The notes under the pieces: model-generated | Told to the model about the DNA's origin: nothing | Database searches by the model: none | What the model saw: the letters and a program-made list of their open reading frames with translations, nothing else | Made by a program: the position numbers and the translations under genes | Source of the DNA: CAVQBJ01 sp963724405 | Lineage (GTDB): Bacteria > Actinomycetota > Thermoleophilia > Solirubrobacterales > Solirubrobacteraceae | DNA: 64,000 nt | Assembly: GCA_963724405.1 (NCBI GenBank) | Contig: CAVRUQ010000011.1 | Location: 372,001 to 436,000 of the forward strand | Direction of reading: 5' to 3' | Shown: in pieces, positions 8,154 to 16,768 of the stretch | How positions within the stretch are numbered: position 1 is the first letter of the stretch | Layout: each line of letters begins with the position of its first letter

Positions 8154-10814
8154 ATGGCCACCGACATCAGCGCGGAACGCGCGCCGGCGACCGCCGCCGG
8201 CCAGGGCGCCGAGACGCTGTTCCTGATCGACGGCAACAGCCTCGTCTACCGGGCCTTCTTCGCGTTGCCGGAGTCGATCGCCACCTCGACCGGCGTGCCG
8301 ACGAACGCGATCTTCGGGTTCGCGTCGATGCTCGTGAAGCTGCTCACCGACTACGGGACGAGCCCGACGGTCGTCGTCTGGGACGCGGGGAGCTCGGGGC
8401 GCCGCGAGATGTACTCCGAGTACAAGGCCCAGCGCGAGTCGCGACCGGACCTGCTGCGGACGCAGTGGCCGGCGATGGAGCCGCTCGCCGACGCCTTCGG
8501 CTATCGCAACGTCAAGGTCGAGGGCTACGAGGCCGACGACGTGATCGCCTCGCTCGCCGAGCGCGCGCGGGCGGCCGGGGTCCCGGTGATGATCGTCACC
8601 GGCGATCGCGACGCGTTCCAGCTCATCGACGAGCCGGGGCTCGTGCGCGTCATGGCGACCGCGCGCGGGATCACCGAGACGAAGATCTACGACCGCCAGG
8701 CGGTCATCGACCGCTACGGCATCCCGCCGGAGCTGATCCCCGACTTCTACGGCCTGAAGGGGGACACCTCCGACAACATTCCCGGCGTTCCCGGCATCGG
8801 GGACAAGACCGCCAGCGACCTGCTGCAGCGCTTCGGCTCGCTGGAGGACGTCCTCGCGCACGTCGACGACATCAGCGGCGCCAAGCGCAAGATGAATCTC
8901 GTCGAGCACGCCGACGACGCCCGCATCTCCAAGCGGCTGGCCACGATGCAGCGCGACGTGGCGGTCGACTTCGATCCGGTGGCCGAGGTCGCCCGCGAGC
9001 CCGACCGCTCACGCCTGCGCGAGGTGTTCCGCGAGTACGAGCTCCGCGACCCGCTGCGGCGCCTCGAGGACGCGCTCGGCAGCGCCGAGGCCGCGGCGCC
9101 GGCGAGCGCGACCGAGGTGCGACTCCCGGCGCGCCTCGTCGGGGGCTCGCCCGGCGCGATCGCCGAGCTCGCCGGCGAGGAGCTGGCCGTCGCCGTACGC
9201 GCCACCGAGGTGCCCGAGGGCGAGCTGTTCGCCGAGGGGTCGCCCTGGCGCTTCGCCGTCGCCGCCGGGCCGGCCCGCACCGGCGCCCCGGATGCGGCTC
9301 CGACCGTGACCGTTCTCGCCGGCGATTGCGCCTCGCCGGAGGAGGTCGCGCGCGCCGTCGCCGGGCGTCCGGTGATCGCCCACGATGCGAAGGCGCTCGG
9401 CGTCGTCCCGCCGGGCCTCGTCCACGACACGCTGCTCGGCGCGTATCTGCTCGAGCCGGCGCGCCGCGGCTATCCGTTCGCCGAGCTGTACGAGGAGCGC
9501 GGTCTGGGCACGAGCGTCGAGGATCCGGTCGCCGCCGACGCCGTCCTGGTCGGCGCGCTCGCGGCCGCGCAGCGCACCGAGATCGCCGAGCGCGGGCTGC
9601 AGGCCCTCATGGACGACATCGAGCTTCCGCTCGTCAGCGTGCTGCGCGAGATGGAGCTCGCGGGCGTGCGCCTGAACGTGCCCCGCTTGGCGGAGATCAC
9701 CGAGCGCGTCCGCGACGAGGTCGCCGCGCTGGAGCAGGAGATCTTCGCCCTCGCCGGGGAGGAGTTCGTGATCGGCTCCCCGCAGCAGCTCGGCGAGATC
9801 CTGTTCGAGCGGCTCGGCCTGTCGCGCAAGCGGCGGGGCAAGACCGGTTATTCGACCGACGCGCGCGTGCTGCAGGCGATCCGCGACGAGCACGAGATCA
9901 TCCCGCGCATCGAGCGCTGGCGCGAGCTGAACACGCTCGCCAAGACCTACCTCGACGTCCTTCCCGGGCTCGTCGACGAGCAGGCGCGCATCCACACGAC
10001 GTTCCTGCAGGCCGTCGCCCAGACCGGGCGCCTGTCGAGCACGAACCCGAACATGCAGAACGTCCCGATCCGGACGGAGCTCGGGCGCGAGATCCGCGGC
10101 TGCTTCGAGGCGGCACCGGGGCACGTCCTCATCTCCGCGGACTACTCGCAGATCGAGCTGCGCGTGCTCGCCCACGTCGCCGACGAGCCCGTGCTCAAGG
10201 AGATCTTCCGGCGCGGCGAGGACGTCCACACGGCGACCGCCTCACAGGTCTTCGAGGTCGACGCGGCCGACATCGACCCGGGCATGCGCTCGAAGTCGAA
10301 GATGATCAACTACGGCATCGTCTACGGACTCTCCGACTACGGCCTCGCCGACCGCCTCAACATCCCCCGGGAGGAGGCGAAGACGTTCATCGACGCCTAC
10401 CTCGAGCGGTTCCCGCGCGTCGCCGAGTTCATCGCGACGACGATCGAGCGGGCCAAGGAGGAGGGCCACGTGACGACGCTGTGGGGGCGCCGCCGGCAGA
10501 TCCCCGAGCTGCGGGCGCGCAACTACCAGCTGCGCACGCTCGGCGAGCGGCTCGCCGTCAACACCGTCATCCAGGGGTCGGCCGCGGACATCATCAAGCT
10601 GGCGATGGTGCGCACCCACCGCGCGCTCGCCGAGTCGGGCCTGCAGACGCGCCTCATCCTCACGATCCACGACGAGCTGCTGTTCGAGGGGCCGCCCGCG
10701 GAGGTGCCCGCGGCGCGCGAGATCATCGAGCGCGAGATGGTGGGTGTCTGGGAGCACGATCCGCCGCTCGAGGTCGACATCGGCGTCGGCGAGAACTGGC
10801 TCGAGGCGAAGTAG
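8154..10814 (+). CDS. polA: DNA polymerase I
   Basis: Repair and Okazaki-fragment polymerase, 886 residues. The 5'-nuclease domain (about 20-300) has LFLIDGNSLVYRAFFAL, YEADDVIASLAERA, IVTGDRDAFQL and GLKGDTSDNIPGVPGIGDKTA. The middle domain (about 310-490) is a degenerate 3'-5' exonuclease: the DxE metal motif is replaced (AVAVRATEVPEG), so proofreading is probably absent. The polymerase domain carries motif A DYSQIELRVLAH, motif B KSKMINYGIVYGLSDYGL and motif C LTIHDELLFE. Residue 720 in motif B is Tyr at the place of E. coli Phe762. The gene ends 3 bases before the converging epimerase gene. Confidence 0.97.
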   Translation: MATDISAERAPATAAGQGAETLFLIDGNSLVYRAFFALPESIATSTGVPTNAIFGFASMLVKLLTDYGTSPTVVVWDAGSSGRREMYSEYKAQRESRPDLLRTQWPAMEPLADAFGYRNVKVEGYEADDVIASLAERARAAGVPVMIVTGDRDAFQLIDEPGLVRVMATARGITETKIYDRQAVIDRYGIPPELIPDFYGLKGDTSDNIPGVPGIGDKTASDLLQRFGSLEDVLAHVDDISGAKRKMNLVEHADDARISKRLATMQRDVAVDFDPVAEVAREPDRSRLREVFREYELRDPLRRLEDALGSAEAAAPASATEVRLPARLVGGSPGAIAELAGEELAVAVRATEVPEGELFAEGSPWRFAVAAGPARTGAPDAAPTVTVLAGDCASPEEVARAVAGRPVIAHDAKALGVVPPGLVHDTLLGAYLLEPARRGYPFAELYEERGLGTSVEDPVAADAVLVGALAAAQRTEIAERGLQALMDDIELPLVSVLREMELAGVRLNVPRLAEITERVRDEVAALEQEIFALAGEEFVIGSPQQLGEILFERLGLSRKRRGKTGYSTDARVLQAIRDEHEIIPRIERWRELNTLAKTYLDVLPGLVDEQARIHTTFLQAVAQTGRLSSTNPNMQNVPIRTELGREIRGCFEAAPGHVLISADYSQIELRVLAHVADEPVLKEIFRRGEDVHTATASQVFEVDAADIDPGMRSKSKMINYGIVYGLSDYGLADRLNIPREEAKTFIDAYLERFPRVAEFIATTIERAKEEGHVTTLWGRRRQIPELRARNYQLRTLGERLAVNTVIQGSAADIIKLAMVRTHRALAESGLQTRLILTIHDELLFEGPPAEVPAAREIIEREMVGVWEHDPPLEVDIGVGENWLEAK

Positions 10815-10817
10815 GCG

Positions 10818-11792
10818 CTACGCCGCCGCGGGCTCGACGGCGCCCGCGCGGAACCCGTCGCGCCAGCTGGCGTACCGCGGCCGCCAGCCGAGCTCCTCGT
10901 GCGCGCGCGACGGGTCGGCGCCACGGGCCCGCGTCAGCTGCGTGAGCGCGTACGAGCCGCTGTAGAGCCGAACGAGGAAGGTGGGCACGCGCCGGGGGGC
11001 CGGTGCGCCCACGCCCGCCGCGAAGGCGGGCAGCCACTCCGACACCGGGGCGGGGTCGTCGTCGACGACGTTGAACGTGCCGAGTGCGCGCGACTCCACC
11101 GCCAGCAGCGTCGCCTGCGCGGCGTCGTCGACGTGGACGAACGGCCACACCGCGTCGCCGGCGCCGACGATCGGGAATCGTCGCCGGCGCACCTCGGCCG
11201 TCTGCCCGCCGTCGGCGGCGTAGCCGGTACCCGGCCCGTAGAGGTAGCCGTAGCGCAGCACGACCCCTTCGAGCCCCGCGGCCTCGGTGACCGCGGTCTC
11301 GAGCGCCTGCAGCGCGAGGACCGAACGCCGCCAGGGCATCGGGATCGGGGCGTCGAGCGCGAGCGCGTCGCCCTCCACGTGTAATCGGCCCGGCGCTGAC
11401 CCGGGCGGCGGCGGCGCGTAGGCGAAGGCGATGCTCTCGGCCACGATCCGCCTCACGCCGGCCGCCTGGGCGGCGGCGACGAGCTTGGGCGTGCCCTCGC
11501 GCCGCAGGCGGTCGTTGGCGGCGAAGCTGCGCTCCATGTGCCGAGGGTCGATGCGGTGGGGGATCGACGTCAGCAGGTGCACGAGCACCTCCGGCTGGGC
11601 GGCGACAACGGCGTCGCGCAGCCCGGACGCGTCGTAGCAGTCACACACCACCGCGGTGGCGCCGGCGTCCTGCAGCCGCTCGGCGCGCTCAGGCGAACGC
11701 GTCATCGCCGTCACCTCGTGCCCGGCGACGAGCAGGCGGGGGAGCAGCGGACGCCCGAGCGCGCCGGTCGCCCCGGCGACGAAGACCCTCAT
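10818..11792 (-). CDS. NAD-dependent epimerase/dehydratase family protein
   Basis: A 324-residue extended SDR protein: Rossmann motif VFVAGATGALGRPLLPRLL at the N-terminus, EGVVLRYGYLYGPGT, and FVHVDDAAQATLLAVE near the substrate site. The usual SDR Tyr-x3-Lys is not clear (the serine stretch VAESIAFAYAPP may supply the Tyr), so the catalytic centre is uncertain and the protein may act as an NAD(P)-binding or atypical reductase. Start ATG at 11792 overlaps the stop of the AhpD-like gene by 4 bases, making a two-gene operon opposite the MocR-type regulator at 12567. Substrate unknown. Confidence 0.82.
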   Translation of the reverse strand: MRVFVAGATGALGRPLLPRLLVAGHEVTAMTRSPERAERLQDAGATAVVCDCYDASGLRDAVVAAQPEVLVHLLTSIPHRIDPRHMERSFAANDRLRREGTPKLVAAAQAAGVRRIVAESIAFAYAPPPPGSAPGRLHVEGDALALDAPIPMPWRRSVLALQALETAVTEAAGLEGVVLRYGYLYGPGTGYAADGGQTAEVRRRRFPIVGAGDAVWPFVHVDDAAQATLLAVESRALGTFNVVDDDPAPVSEWLPAFAAGVGAPAPRRVPTFLVRLYSGSYALTQLTRARGADPSRAHEELGWRPRYASWRDGFRAGAVEPAAA

Positions 11793-12409
11793 GCCGTGGC
11801 GGGCGCGGCGACCGGCCGCGCGGTCGGAGCCGATGCCGGAGCGCCGAGGACCTCCGGGCGGGCGCAGACCATGCCCTCGCTGAAGCCCTCCGCCCCGATG
11901 CCGAACGTCGCGTTGAAGCGCGAGCGGAGGTTCTCGAGCGCGGCGAGATTGACGAGCTCGACGAGCTCGGCGTCGTCGAAGTGCTCGCGCACCGCCGCGA
12001 ACAGCTCGTCGGAGACGTCCACCGGGGTGCGGGTCATGCCGACCGTGAGGTCGAGCGCTCGGCGCTGACGCTGGTCGAAGTGCGGGCTCGACTCGTAGCG
12101 CCACAGGTCGAGCAGCTGCGCCTCGCTGACGCCGGCCTCGCGGGCCTCGTGCGAGCCGATGTCGATGCAGAACTCGCAGCCGAGCAGCGCCGCACCCTTC
12201 AGCTGGACGAGGGCGCGGATGGCCGGGTCGATACGGGCGGAGGATGCGACCGCCTGCTCGAACAGGCCGTAGCCGAGCAGCAGCAGCGGCCGGTGCGCGT
12301 AGAGGGCGATCGGCGTCACGTCGCGGCCGACCTTGCGACGGGTGATGCGGTAGACGAGTCGCACGAGCGGCCCGGCGTCGCGCGTGGCGACGCCATCGAT
12401 GCGGGTCAT
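11789..12409 (-). CDS. Carboxymuconolactone decarboxylase/AhpD-like protein
   Basis: A 206-residue alpha-helical protein with the AhpD-type redox motif, seen as LKGAALLGCEFCIDIGSHEA: a CxxC pair followed by His, typical of alkylhydroperoxidase-like members. The rest resembles the carboxymuconolactone decarboxylase family (FDQRQRRALDLTVGMTR; VELVNLAALENLRSRFN). The ATG at 12409 has a strong Shine-Dalgarno AGGAGG. First gene of a two-gene operon with the epimerase. Likely a peroxide- or redox-linked enzyme; the natural electron partner is unknown. Confidence 0.85.
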   Translation of the reverse strand: MTRIDGVATRDAGPLVRLVYRITRRKVGRDVTPIALYAHRPLLLLGYGLFEQAVASSARIDPAIRALVQLKGAALLGCEFCIDIGSHEAREAGVSEAQLLDLWRYESSPHFDQRQRRALDLTVGMTRTPVDVSDELFAAVREHFDDAELVELVNLAALENLRSRFNATFGIGAEGFSEGMVCARPEVLGAPASAPTARPVAAPATA

Positions 12410-12542
12410 GAGGGACCTCCTGGGATCGTAAGCCGGGCGCCGCGTGAGGAGCGCGGCGCGGCCATGGCCGCCGCCCCGTCGGGTGACGGCGCGCTGGCGG
12501 GGTTGGTTGCGATGGCCACGCCCGCCACGTTACCCTCCGAGT

Positions 12543-12584
12543 GGAACCCAGTACAGGACCAAAGCCATGTATCGATCGGGTACC
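12543..12584 (+). promoter_or_regulatory. Possible MocR-type operator with repeated GGNACC-like sites
   Basis: GGAACC (12543-12548), GGACCA (12556-12561) and GGTACC (12579-12584) are loosely related sites around the regulator's start codon, between it and the divergent redox operon. MocR/PdxR proteins often bind direct repeats in such divergent spacers. The match is weak and could be chance. Confidence 0.25.
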
Positions 12585-14036
12585 AATCTGCAGGCGGGCG
12601 AGCTGGTGCTCGAGCTCGACCGCGCGGCTGCGACGCCGCTGCACCGCCAGCTCGAGGCCGCCCTGCGCGAGGCGATCCGGGGCCGTCGGCTGGCCAGCGG
12701 CACGCGGCTGCCGGCGTCGCGGGTGCTCGCGGGCGATCTCCGGGTGTCGCGGCGACTCGTCGTCGAGGCCTACTCGCAGCTGCTCGCCGAGGGTTACCTG
12801 CGCTCGCGCCGTGGCGCGGGGACGTACGTGGCCGAGGCGGCCGGTCCGGGCGACGAGGCCGCCCCGGCAGCGCCCGGGCCGACCCTTGCCTTCGACTTCT
12901 TCCCGGGCTCGCCGGACCTGTCGGGCTTCCCGCGGCGTGAGTGGCTGCGGGCGATGCGCGAGGTGCTGCGCGACGCCGCCGACGCACGGCTCGGCTACCC
13001 CGATCCGCGCGGTGCCCCCGAGCTGCGCCGGGCCGTCGCCGCGCACGTGCGCCGCGTGCGCGGGGTGGCCGCCGACCCCGAGGCGGTCGTCATCTGCTCG
13101 GGCAGCTCCCAGGCCCTCGCCCTGCTCGCCCGGGCCCTGGGCCCGGACGGCGGCGCGGTCATCGGCGTCGAGGACCCGTGCCTGCCGCACCTGCGCGCGA
13201 TCCTGCAGGCGCACGGGGCCGGAGTGCTGCCGGTGCCGGTCGACGACGACGGCGTGAGCGTCGACGCCCTGCCCGCCGACGCCGCGGCGGTGCTCGTGAC
13301 GCCGGCGCACCAGTCGCCGCTCGGCGTGGCCCTCGCCCCGGCCCGGCGCCCGGCGCTGCTCGAGTGGGCGGCGGACGGTGGGCGGGTGGTGATCGAGGAC
13401 GATTACGACGCCGAGTTCCGCTACGACCGCTCGCCGCTCGCCGCGCTGCAGGGGCTGGCGCCCGAGCGCGTCGTGTACGTCGGGACGACGAGCAAGACCC
13501 TGGCGCCCGCCCTGCGCCTCGGCTGGATGGTGCTCCCGCGTCGCCTCGTCGAGGCGGTGGCGCTCGAGAAGACGCTCTCCGACCACGGCGGGCCGATGCT
13601 CGACCAGCTCGCCCTGGCGCGGATCATCGACAGCGGCGCACTCGACCGTCACCTCCGTTTGGCTCGCCGCCGCTACCGCGACCGCCGCGACGCCCTCGTC
13701 GCCGCGGTCGCCCGTCACCTGCCGGGCGCCCGCCTCGCCGGTGTGGCGGCGGGGCTGCACGCGGTGCTGCGCCTGCCGGCCGCCGTCGAGGGCGTGGCCA
13801 TCGTGCGCGCGGCGGCGGAACGGTCGGTCGGGGTCTACCCGCTCGGGTACTGCTACGCGCAGGTGCGCCGCCACGACGACGGCCTCATCCTCGGCTACGC
13901 CAACCTCCCCGAGCCGGCGATCGACGAGGGCGTGCGGCGGCTGGCCGAGGCCTACGCGACGGTGGCCGGCACGCGCGCGGCGTCGCGCCCGCGCGGGCGC
14001 TCGCCCACGAACGAGGGGGGAGCGATGCGCAGGTAA
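12567..14036 (+). CDS. MocR/PdxR-family transcriptional regulator (GntR HTH fused to aminotransferase fold)
   Basis: A 489-residue regulator. The GntR-type winged HTH (about 15-85) reads PLHRQLEAALREAIRGRRLASGTRLPASRVLAGDL then VVEAYSQLLAEGYLRSRRGAGTYV. The fold-type I aminotransferase domain (about 110-470) retains the PLP lysine in GTTSKTLAPALRLGWMVLP and the aspartate region VIEDDYDAEFRYDR. Such proteins sense PLP or a PLP-amine adduct and control nearby genes, commonly pyridoxal or amine metabolism. It faces the AhpD-like/epimerase operon across 157 bases, the probable target. The ATG at 12567 is chosen because HTH homology begins soon after. Its last 85 bases overlap the converging FAD oxidoreductase gene. 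Confidence 0.9.
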   Translation: MYRSGTNLQAGELVLELDRAAATPLHRQLEAALREAIRGRRLASGTRLPASRVLAGDLRVSRRLVVEAYSQLLAEGYLRSRRGAGTYVAEAAGPGDEAAPAAPGPTLAFDFFPGSPDLSGFPRREWLRAMREVLRDAADARLGYPDPRGAPELRRAVAAHVRRVRGVAADPEAVVICSGSSQALALLARALGPDGGAVIGVEDPCLPHLRAILQAHGAGVLPVPVDDDGVSVDALPADAAAVLVTPAHQSPLGVALAPARRPALLEWAADGGRVVIEDDYDAEFRYDRSPLAALQGLAPERVVYVGTTSKTLAPALRLGWMVLPRRLVEAVALEKTLSDHGGPMLDQLALARIIDSGALDRHLRLARRRYRDRRDALVAAVARHLPGARLAGVAAGLHAVLRLPAAVEGVAIVRAAAERSVGVYPLGYCYAQVRRHDDGLILGYANLPEPAIDEGVRRLAEAYATVAGTRAASRPRGRSPTNEGGAMRR

Positions 14037-15178
14037 TGGTCGAACATCCAGCGGACCGTGCGCGGGTGGCTGATCGAGGTCATGAGGGCGGTCAACACGC
14101 GCTTGCCGCCGGTGCGCCCGACGAAGTGCTGGCTTTGCAGCAGCGAGCCGTACTTCCACGCGTGCCGGTCGCTGAACGCGGCGTACCGGGCGAGCGCCGC
14201 CTCCGGGGCCGACTGCCCGCGGAGCGTGGCGCGCAGCTCCCGCCCGCACGCGAGGCCGAAGTACAGCGCCGTGCGAATCCCCTCCGCGGTGAGCGGCAGG
14301 CAGTGCCCGGCGGAGTCGCCGGCGAAGAACACCCCGCGGTCGACGGCCGGGCGCAGCTGATGCGGGATCCAGTTGCCCTGGTAGCCCAGCGGCGGGACGG
14401 AGAGGTCGTCGGCGAGGAGCAACGTCGGCTGCTTGACGTGGTCGCGCGGCTCGAACGAGCCGACGCCGACACGGAGCTCGTCGCGGGCCGGGAAGCTCCA
14501 CGCGTACCCCGCGCGGATGTATCGCGGGTCGATCCAGATCTCGAGCTCCTCGCCGGTCGAGGGCGGGTGCACCTCGAGGCCCCGCGACAGGCGGACCGTC
14601 CCCGTCCGGGCGCCGGCCGGGCGCGTCGTGCCTTCGTGCGGGGGGACGATTGGTGCGGCCGCGTCGAGCACCCGCTTCCACCCGAGCGCATCGACGACGA
14701 GCGGCGCCCGGATGTCCCCGCGGTCGGTGTGCACGGTGTGCACGGCGGCGCCGGCGAGCGGCCCGTCCCCGGCGACGCGCCCGCTGAAGCGCGTGATGCC
14801 GTCGACCTTCGCCGTCTCGAACTCGGCGTCGCCCTGGCCCTGCAGGAGCGCGCACAGCTCGGGGTAGTCGAACGTGGAAAACGTCCACGGCAGGCGGTAG
14901 TGAAACGTGCGGTGCGGCGTGTGGGCGACGAGCGTGTCGAACGTCTGGCGGATCGAGGGCTCGAGCTCGAGCGCCTGCAGCCACTCGGTCGGCGCGGCGC
15001 AGGCCGACGTCTGGCGCTCGCCGACGTCGTAACGGTCGATCAGGAGCACGTCCGCGCCGGACCCTGCCAGCTCGCGCGCGACGGCGAGGCCGGCGAAGCT
15101 CGCGCCGCACACGAGGACGTCGCAATCACGCTCCAAGCGGGTCCGCTCGGCGCCGCGCTTGGTGGCTCGTACTGGCAT
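13952..15178 (-). CDS. FAD-dependent oxidoreductase, geranylgeranyl-reductase-like
   Basis: A 408-residue flavoprotein. The FAD-binding beta-alpha-beta is CDVLVCGASFAGLAVARELAGSGADVLLIDR (a GxxxxG variant), and the second FAD motif is seen in DRGVFFAGDSAGHCLPLTAEGIRTALYFG. This layout is that of the geranylgeranyl reductase/halogenase-like group that reduces isoprenoid chains or hydroxylates ring compounds. Start ATG at 15178 lies 9 bases beyond the -10-like TATCAT on the minus strand; the frame stays open upstream but without homology. It runs head-to-head with rpsA (88 bases apart) and overlaps the MocR gene tail-to-tail. The substrate is unknown; menaquinone or carotenoid-type reduction is only a guess. 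Confidence 0.85.
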   Translation of the reverse strand: MPVRATKRGAERTRLERDCDVLVCGASFAGLAVARELAGSGADVLLIDRYDVGERQTSACAAPTEWLQALELEPSIRQTFDTLVAHTPHRTFHYRLPWTFSTFDYPELCALLQGQGDAEFETAKVDGITRFSGRVAGDGPLAGAAVHTVHTDRGDIRAPLVVDALGWKRVLDAAAPIVPPHEGTTRPAGARTGTVRLSRGLEVHPPSTGEELEIWIDPRYIRAGYAWSFPARDELRVGVGSFEPRDHVKQPTLLLADDLSVPPLGYQGNWIPHQLRPAVDRGVFFAGDSAGHCLPLTAEGIRTALYFGLACGRELRATLRGQSAPEAALARYAAFSDRHAWKYGSLLQSQHFVGRTGGKRVLTALMTSISHPRTVRWMFDHYLRIAPPSFVGERPRGRDAARVPATVA

Positions 15179-15187
15179 CGCGCGACA

Positions 15188-15193
15188 ATGATA
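15188..15193 (-). promoter_or_regulatory. -10 hexamer TATCAT for the FAD oxidoreductase
   Basis: On the minus strand TATCAT precedes the ATG at 15178 by 9 bases with no Shine-Dalgarno sequence. Divergent from the rpsA promoter. Confidence 0.45.
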
Positions 15194-15253
15194 CGAGCGC
15201 CGACCGGGCAGCCGCGGTCCGCGCGGCGGGGGTAGGCCCCGCCCTGTCTGCGC

Positions 15254-15259
15254 TACGCT
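15254..15259 (+). promoter_or_regulatory. -10 hexamer TACGCT for leaderless rpsA
   Basis: TACGCT ends 7 bases before the GTG at 15267, and no Shine-Dalgarno sequence is present, an unusual layout for such a highly expressed gene unless the mRNA is leaderless. Confidence 0.55.
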
Positions 15260-15266
15260 TCGGCGA

Positions 15267-16703
15267 GTGCAAACCGTGATCGAGAACCCGCAGGCGAAGA
15301 TCGTCGAGGGGTCCAATGGACTCCTGCTCGAAATCGACGGTCAGATCGTCCCCAACTACGACGCGACCATCCACCCCTTCGAGGAGGGAGAGGTCGTCAC
15401 CGGCAATGTTGTCCGCATCGACAAGGACGAGGTCCTCGTCGACATCGGCTACAAGTCCGAGGGGGTCATCCCTGCCAACGAGCTGTCCATTCGCAAGTCC
15501 GTCGATCCGCACGAGGAAGTGGCGCTCGGCGAGGAGGTCGATGCGCTCGTCCTCACGAAGGAGGACCAGGATGGCCGCCTGATCATGTCGAAGAAGCGGG
15601 CGCGCTTCGAGAAGGCGTGGCGGCGCATCGAGGCGGCGGCCGAGTCGGGCGAGCCGGTCGAGGGGACCGTCATCGAGGTCGTCAAGGGCGGCCTCATCAT
15701 CGATCTCGGGGTGCGCGGCTTCCTGCCCGCCTCGCTCGTCGACATCCGCCGCGTTCCGAACCTCGACGAGTACCTCGGCACGAAGATCGAGACGAAGGTC
15801 ATCGAGCTCAACCGCTCGCGCAACAACGTCGTCCTCTCTCGCCGCGCCGTGCTCGAGGAGGAGCGCAAGGAGGTGCGCCAGCAGATTCTCGACCGGCTGC
15901 AGCCCGGTCTCGTCGTCGAGGGCCAGATCTCGAACATCGTCGACTTCGGCGCGTTCGTCGATCTCGACGGGATCGACGGCCTCATCCACATCTCCGAGCT
16001 CTCGTGGTCGCACGTCAACCACCCGAGCGAGATCCTCTCGATCGGCGACACCGTCAAGGTCAAGGTGCTCGACATCGACCGCGACCGCCAGCGCATCTCG
16101 CTTGGCCTGAAGCAGACGCAGGAGGATCCGTGGCAGCGTGTCGTCGACACCTACAACGTGGGTGACGAGCTCGCCGGCAAGGTGACGAAGGTCGTGACGT
16201 TCGGGGCGTTCGTGGAGATCCTCGACGGCGTCGAGGGCCTCGTCCACATCTCCGAGCTGGCCGCGCACCACGTCGAGAACCCGCGCGAGATCGTCCAGCC
16301 CGGCGATGAGATCCGCGTGAAGATCCTCGAGATCGACTCCGAACGCCGCCGCCTGTCCCTGTCGGCCAAGCGCGTCGAGGGTCAGATCCTGCCGCTGCCC
16401 CGGGCCGCCGGCGCGGAGGCTCCGGCCGGGGAGGAGGCCGCCGGCGAGGCGGTCGCACCGGCCGAGGCCGAGCCTCCGGCCGCCGAGCCCTCGGGTGCCG
16501 AGGCCCCCGAGGCCCCCGCCGACGCCGCTCCCGCGGCAGAGGCTCCGGCCCCCGAGCCGGCGAGCGACGCGAACCCGGAGGCTCCGGTCGCGGAGGCCGC
16601 GGGCGAAGGCGAGCCGGCCGACTCGGCGTCCGCCAACGGTGTCGCGGCGACGGTCGAGGCCAACGGCTCGCTCGATCCTGCCGGCGAGCACTCACCCGGC
16701 TAA
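15267..16703 (+). CDS. rpsA: 30S ribosomal protein S1
   Basis: Binds mRNA on the small subunit. The 478-residue protein has four S1 OB-folds: about 35-105 (GEVVTGNVVRIDKDEVLVDIGYKSEG), 122-188 (VEGTVIEVVKGGLIIDLG), 208-277 (VEGQISNIVDFGAFVDLDGIDGLIH) and 295-364 (LAGKVTKVVTFGAFVEILDGVEGLVH), the four-domain form seen in Actinobacteria. A tail of about 110 residues rich in Ala, Glu and Pro follows and is probably disordered. Starts at GTG 15267, seven bases after a -10 hexamer. coaE follows after a 65-base gap. Confidence 0.96.
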   Translation: MQTVIENPQAKIVEGSNGLLLEIDGQIVPNYDATIHPFEEGEVVTGNVVRIDKDEVLVDIGYKSEGVIPANELSIRKSVDPHEEVALGEEVDALVLTKEDQDGRLIMSKKRARFEKAWRRIEAAAESGEPVEGTVIEVVKGGLIIDLGVRGFLPASLVDIRRVPNLDEYLGTKIETKVIELNRSRNNVVLSRRAVLEEERKEVRQQILDRLQPGLVVEGQISNIVDFGAFVDLDGIDGLIHISELSWSHVNHPSEILSIGDTVKVKVLDIDRDRQRISLGLKQTQEDPWQRVVDTYNVGDELAGKVTKVVTFGAFVEILDGVEGLVHISELAAHHVENPREIVQPGDEIRVKILEIDSERRRLSLSAKRVEGQILPLPRAAGAEAPAGEEAAGEAVAPAEAEPPAAEPSGAEAPEAPADAAPAAEAPAPEPASDANPEAPVAEAAGEGEPADSASANGVAATVEANGSLDPAGEHSPG

Positions 16704-16768
16704 CACCCTCGCGCGCGTCGCGGGGACGGGTGCCAGGCGCCGACATGCCCGAGGGCTCGCCTGCGGCC

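Noticed and set aside
5586..8909. A 1107-codon minus-strand open frame covering the epimerase, malic enzyme and part of polA
   Set aside because: Only the last 300 codons (from 6488) resemble a protein; the rest is Arg/Gly/Pro-rich shadow of the malic-enzyme and polA genes.
10818..15125. A 1435-codon minus-strand open frame
   Set aside because: Only the final 324 codons form an epimerase; upstream is an antisense or out-of-frame shadow of other genes.
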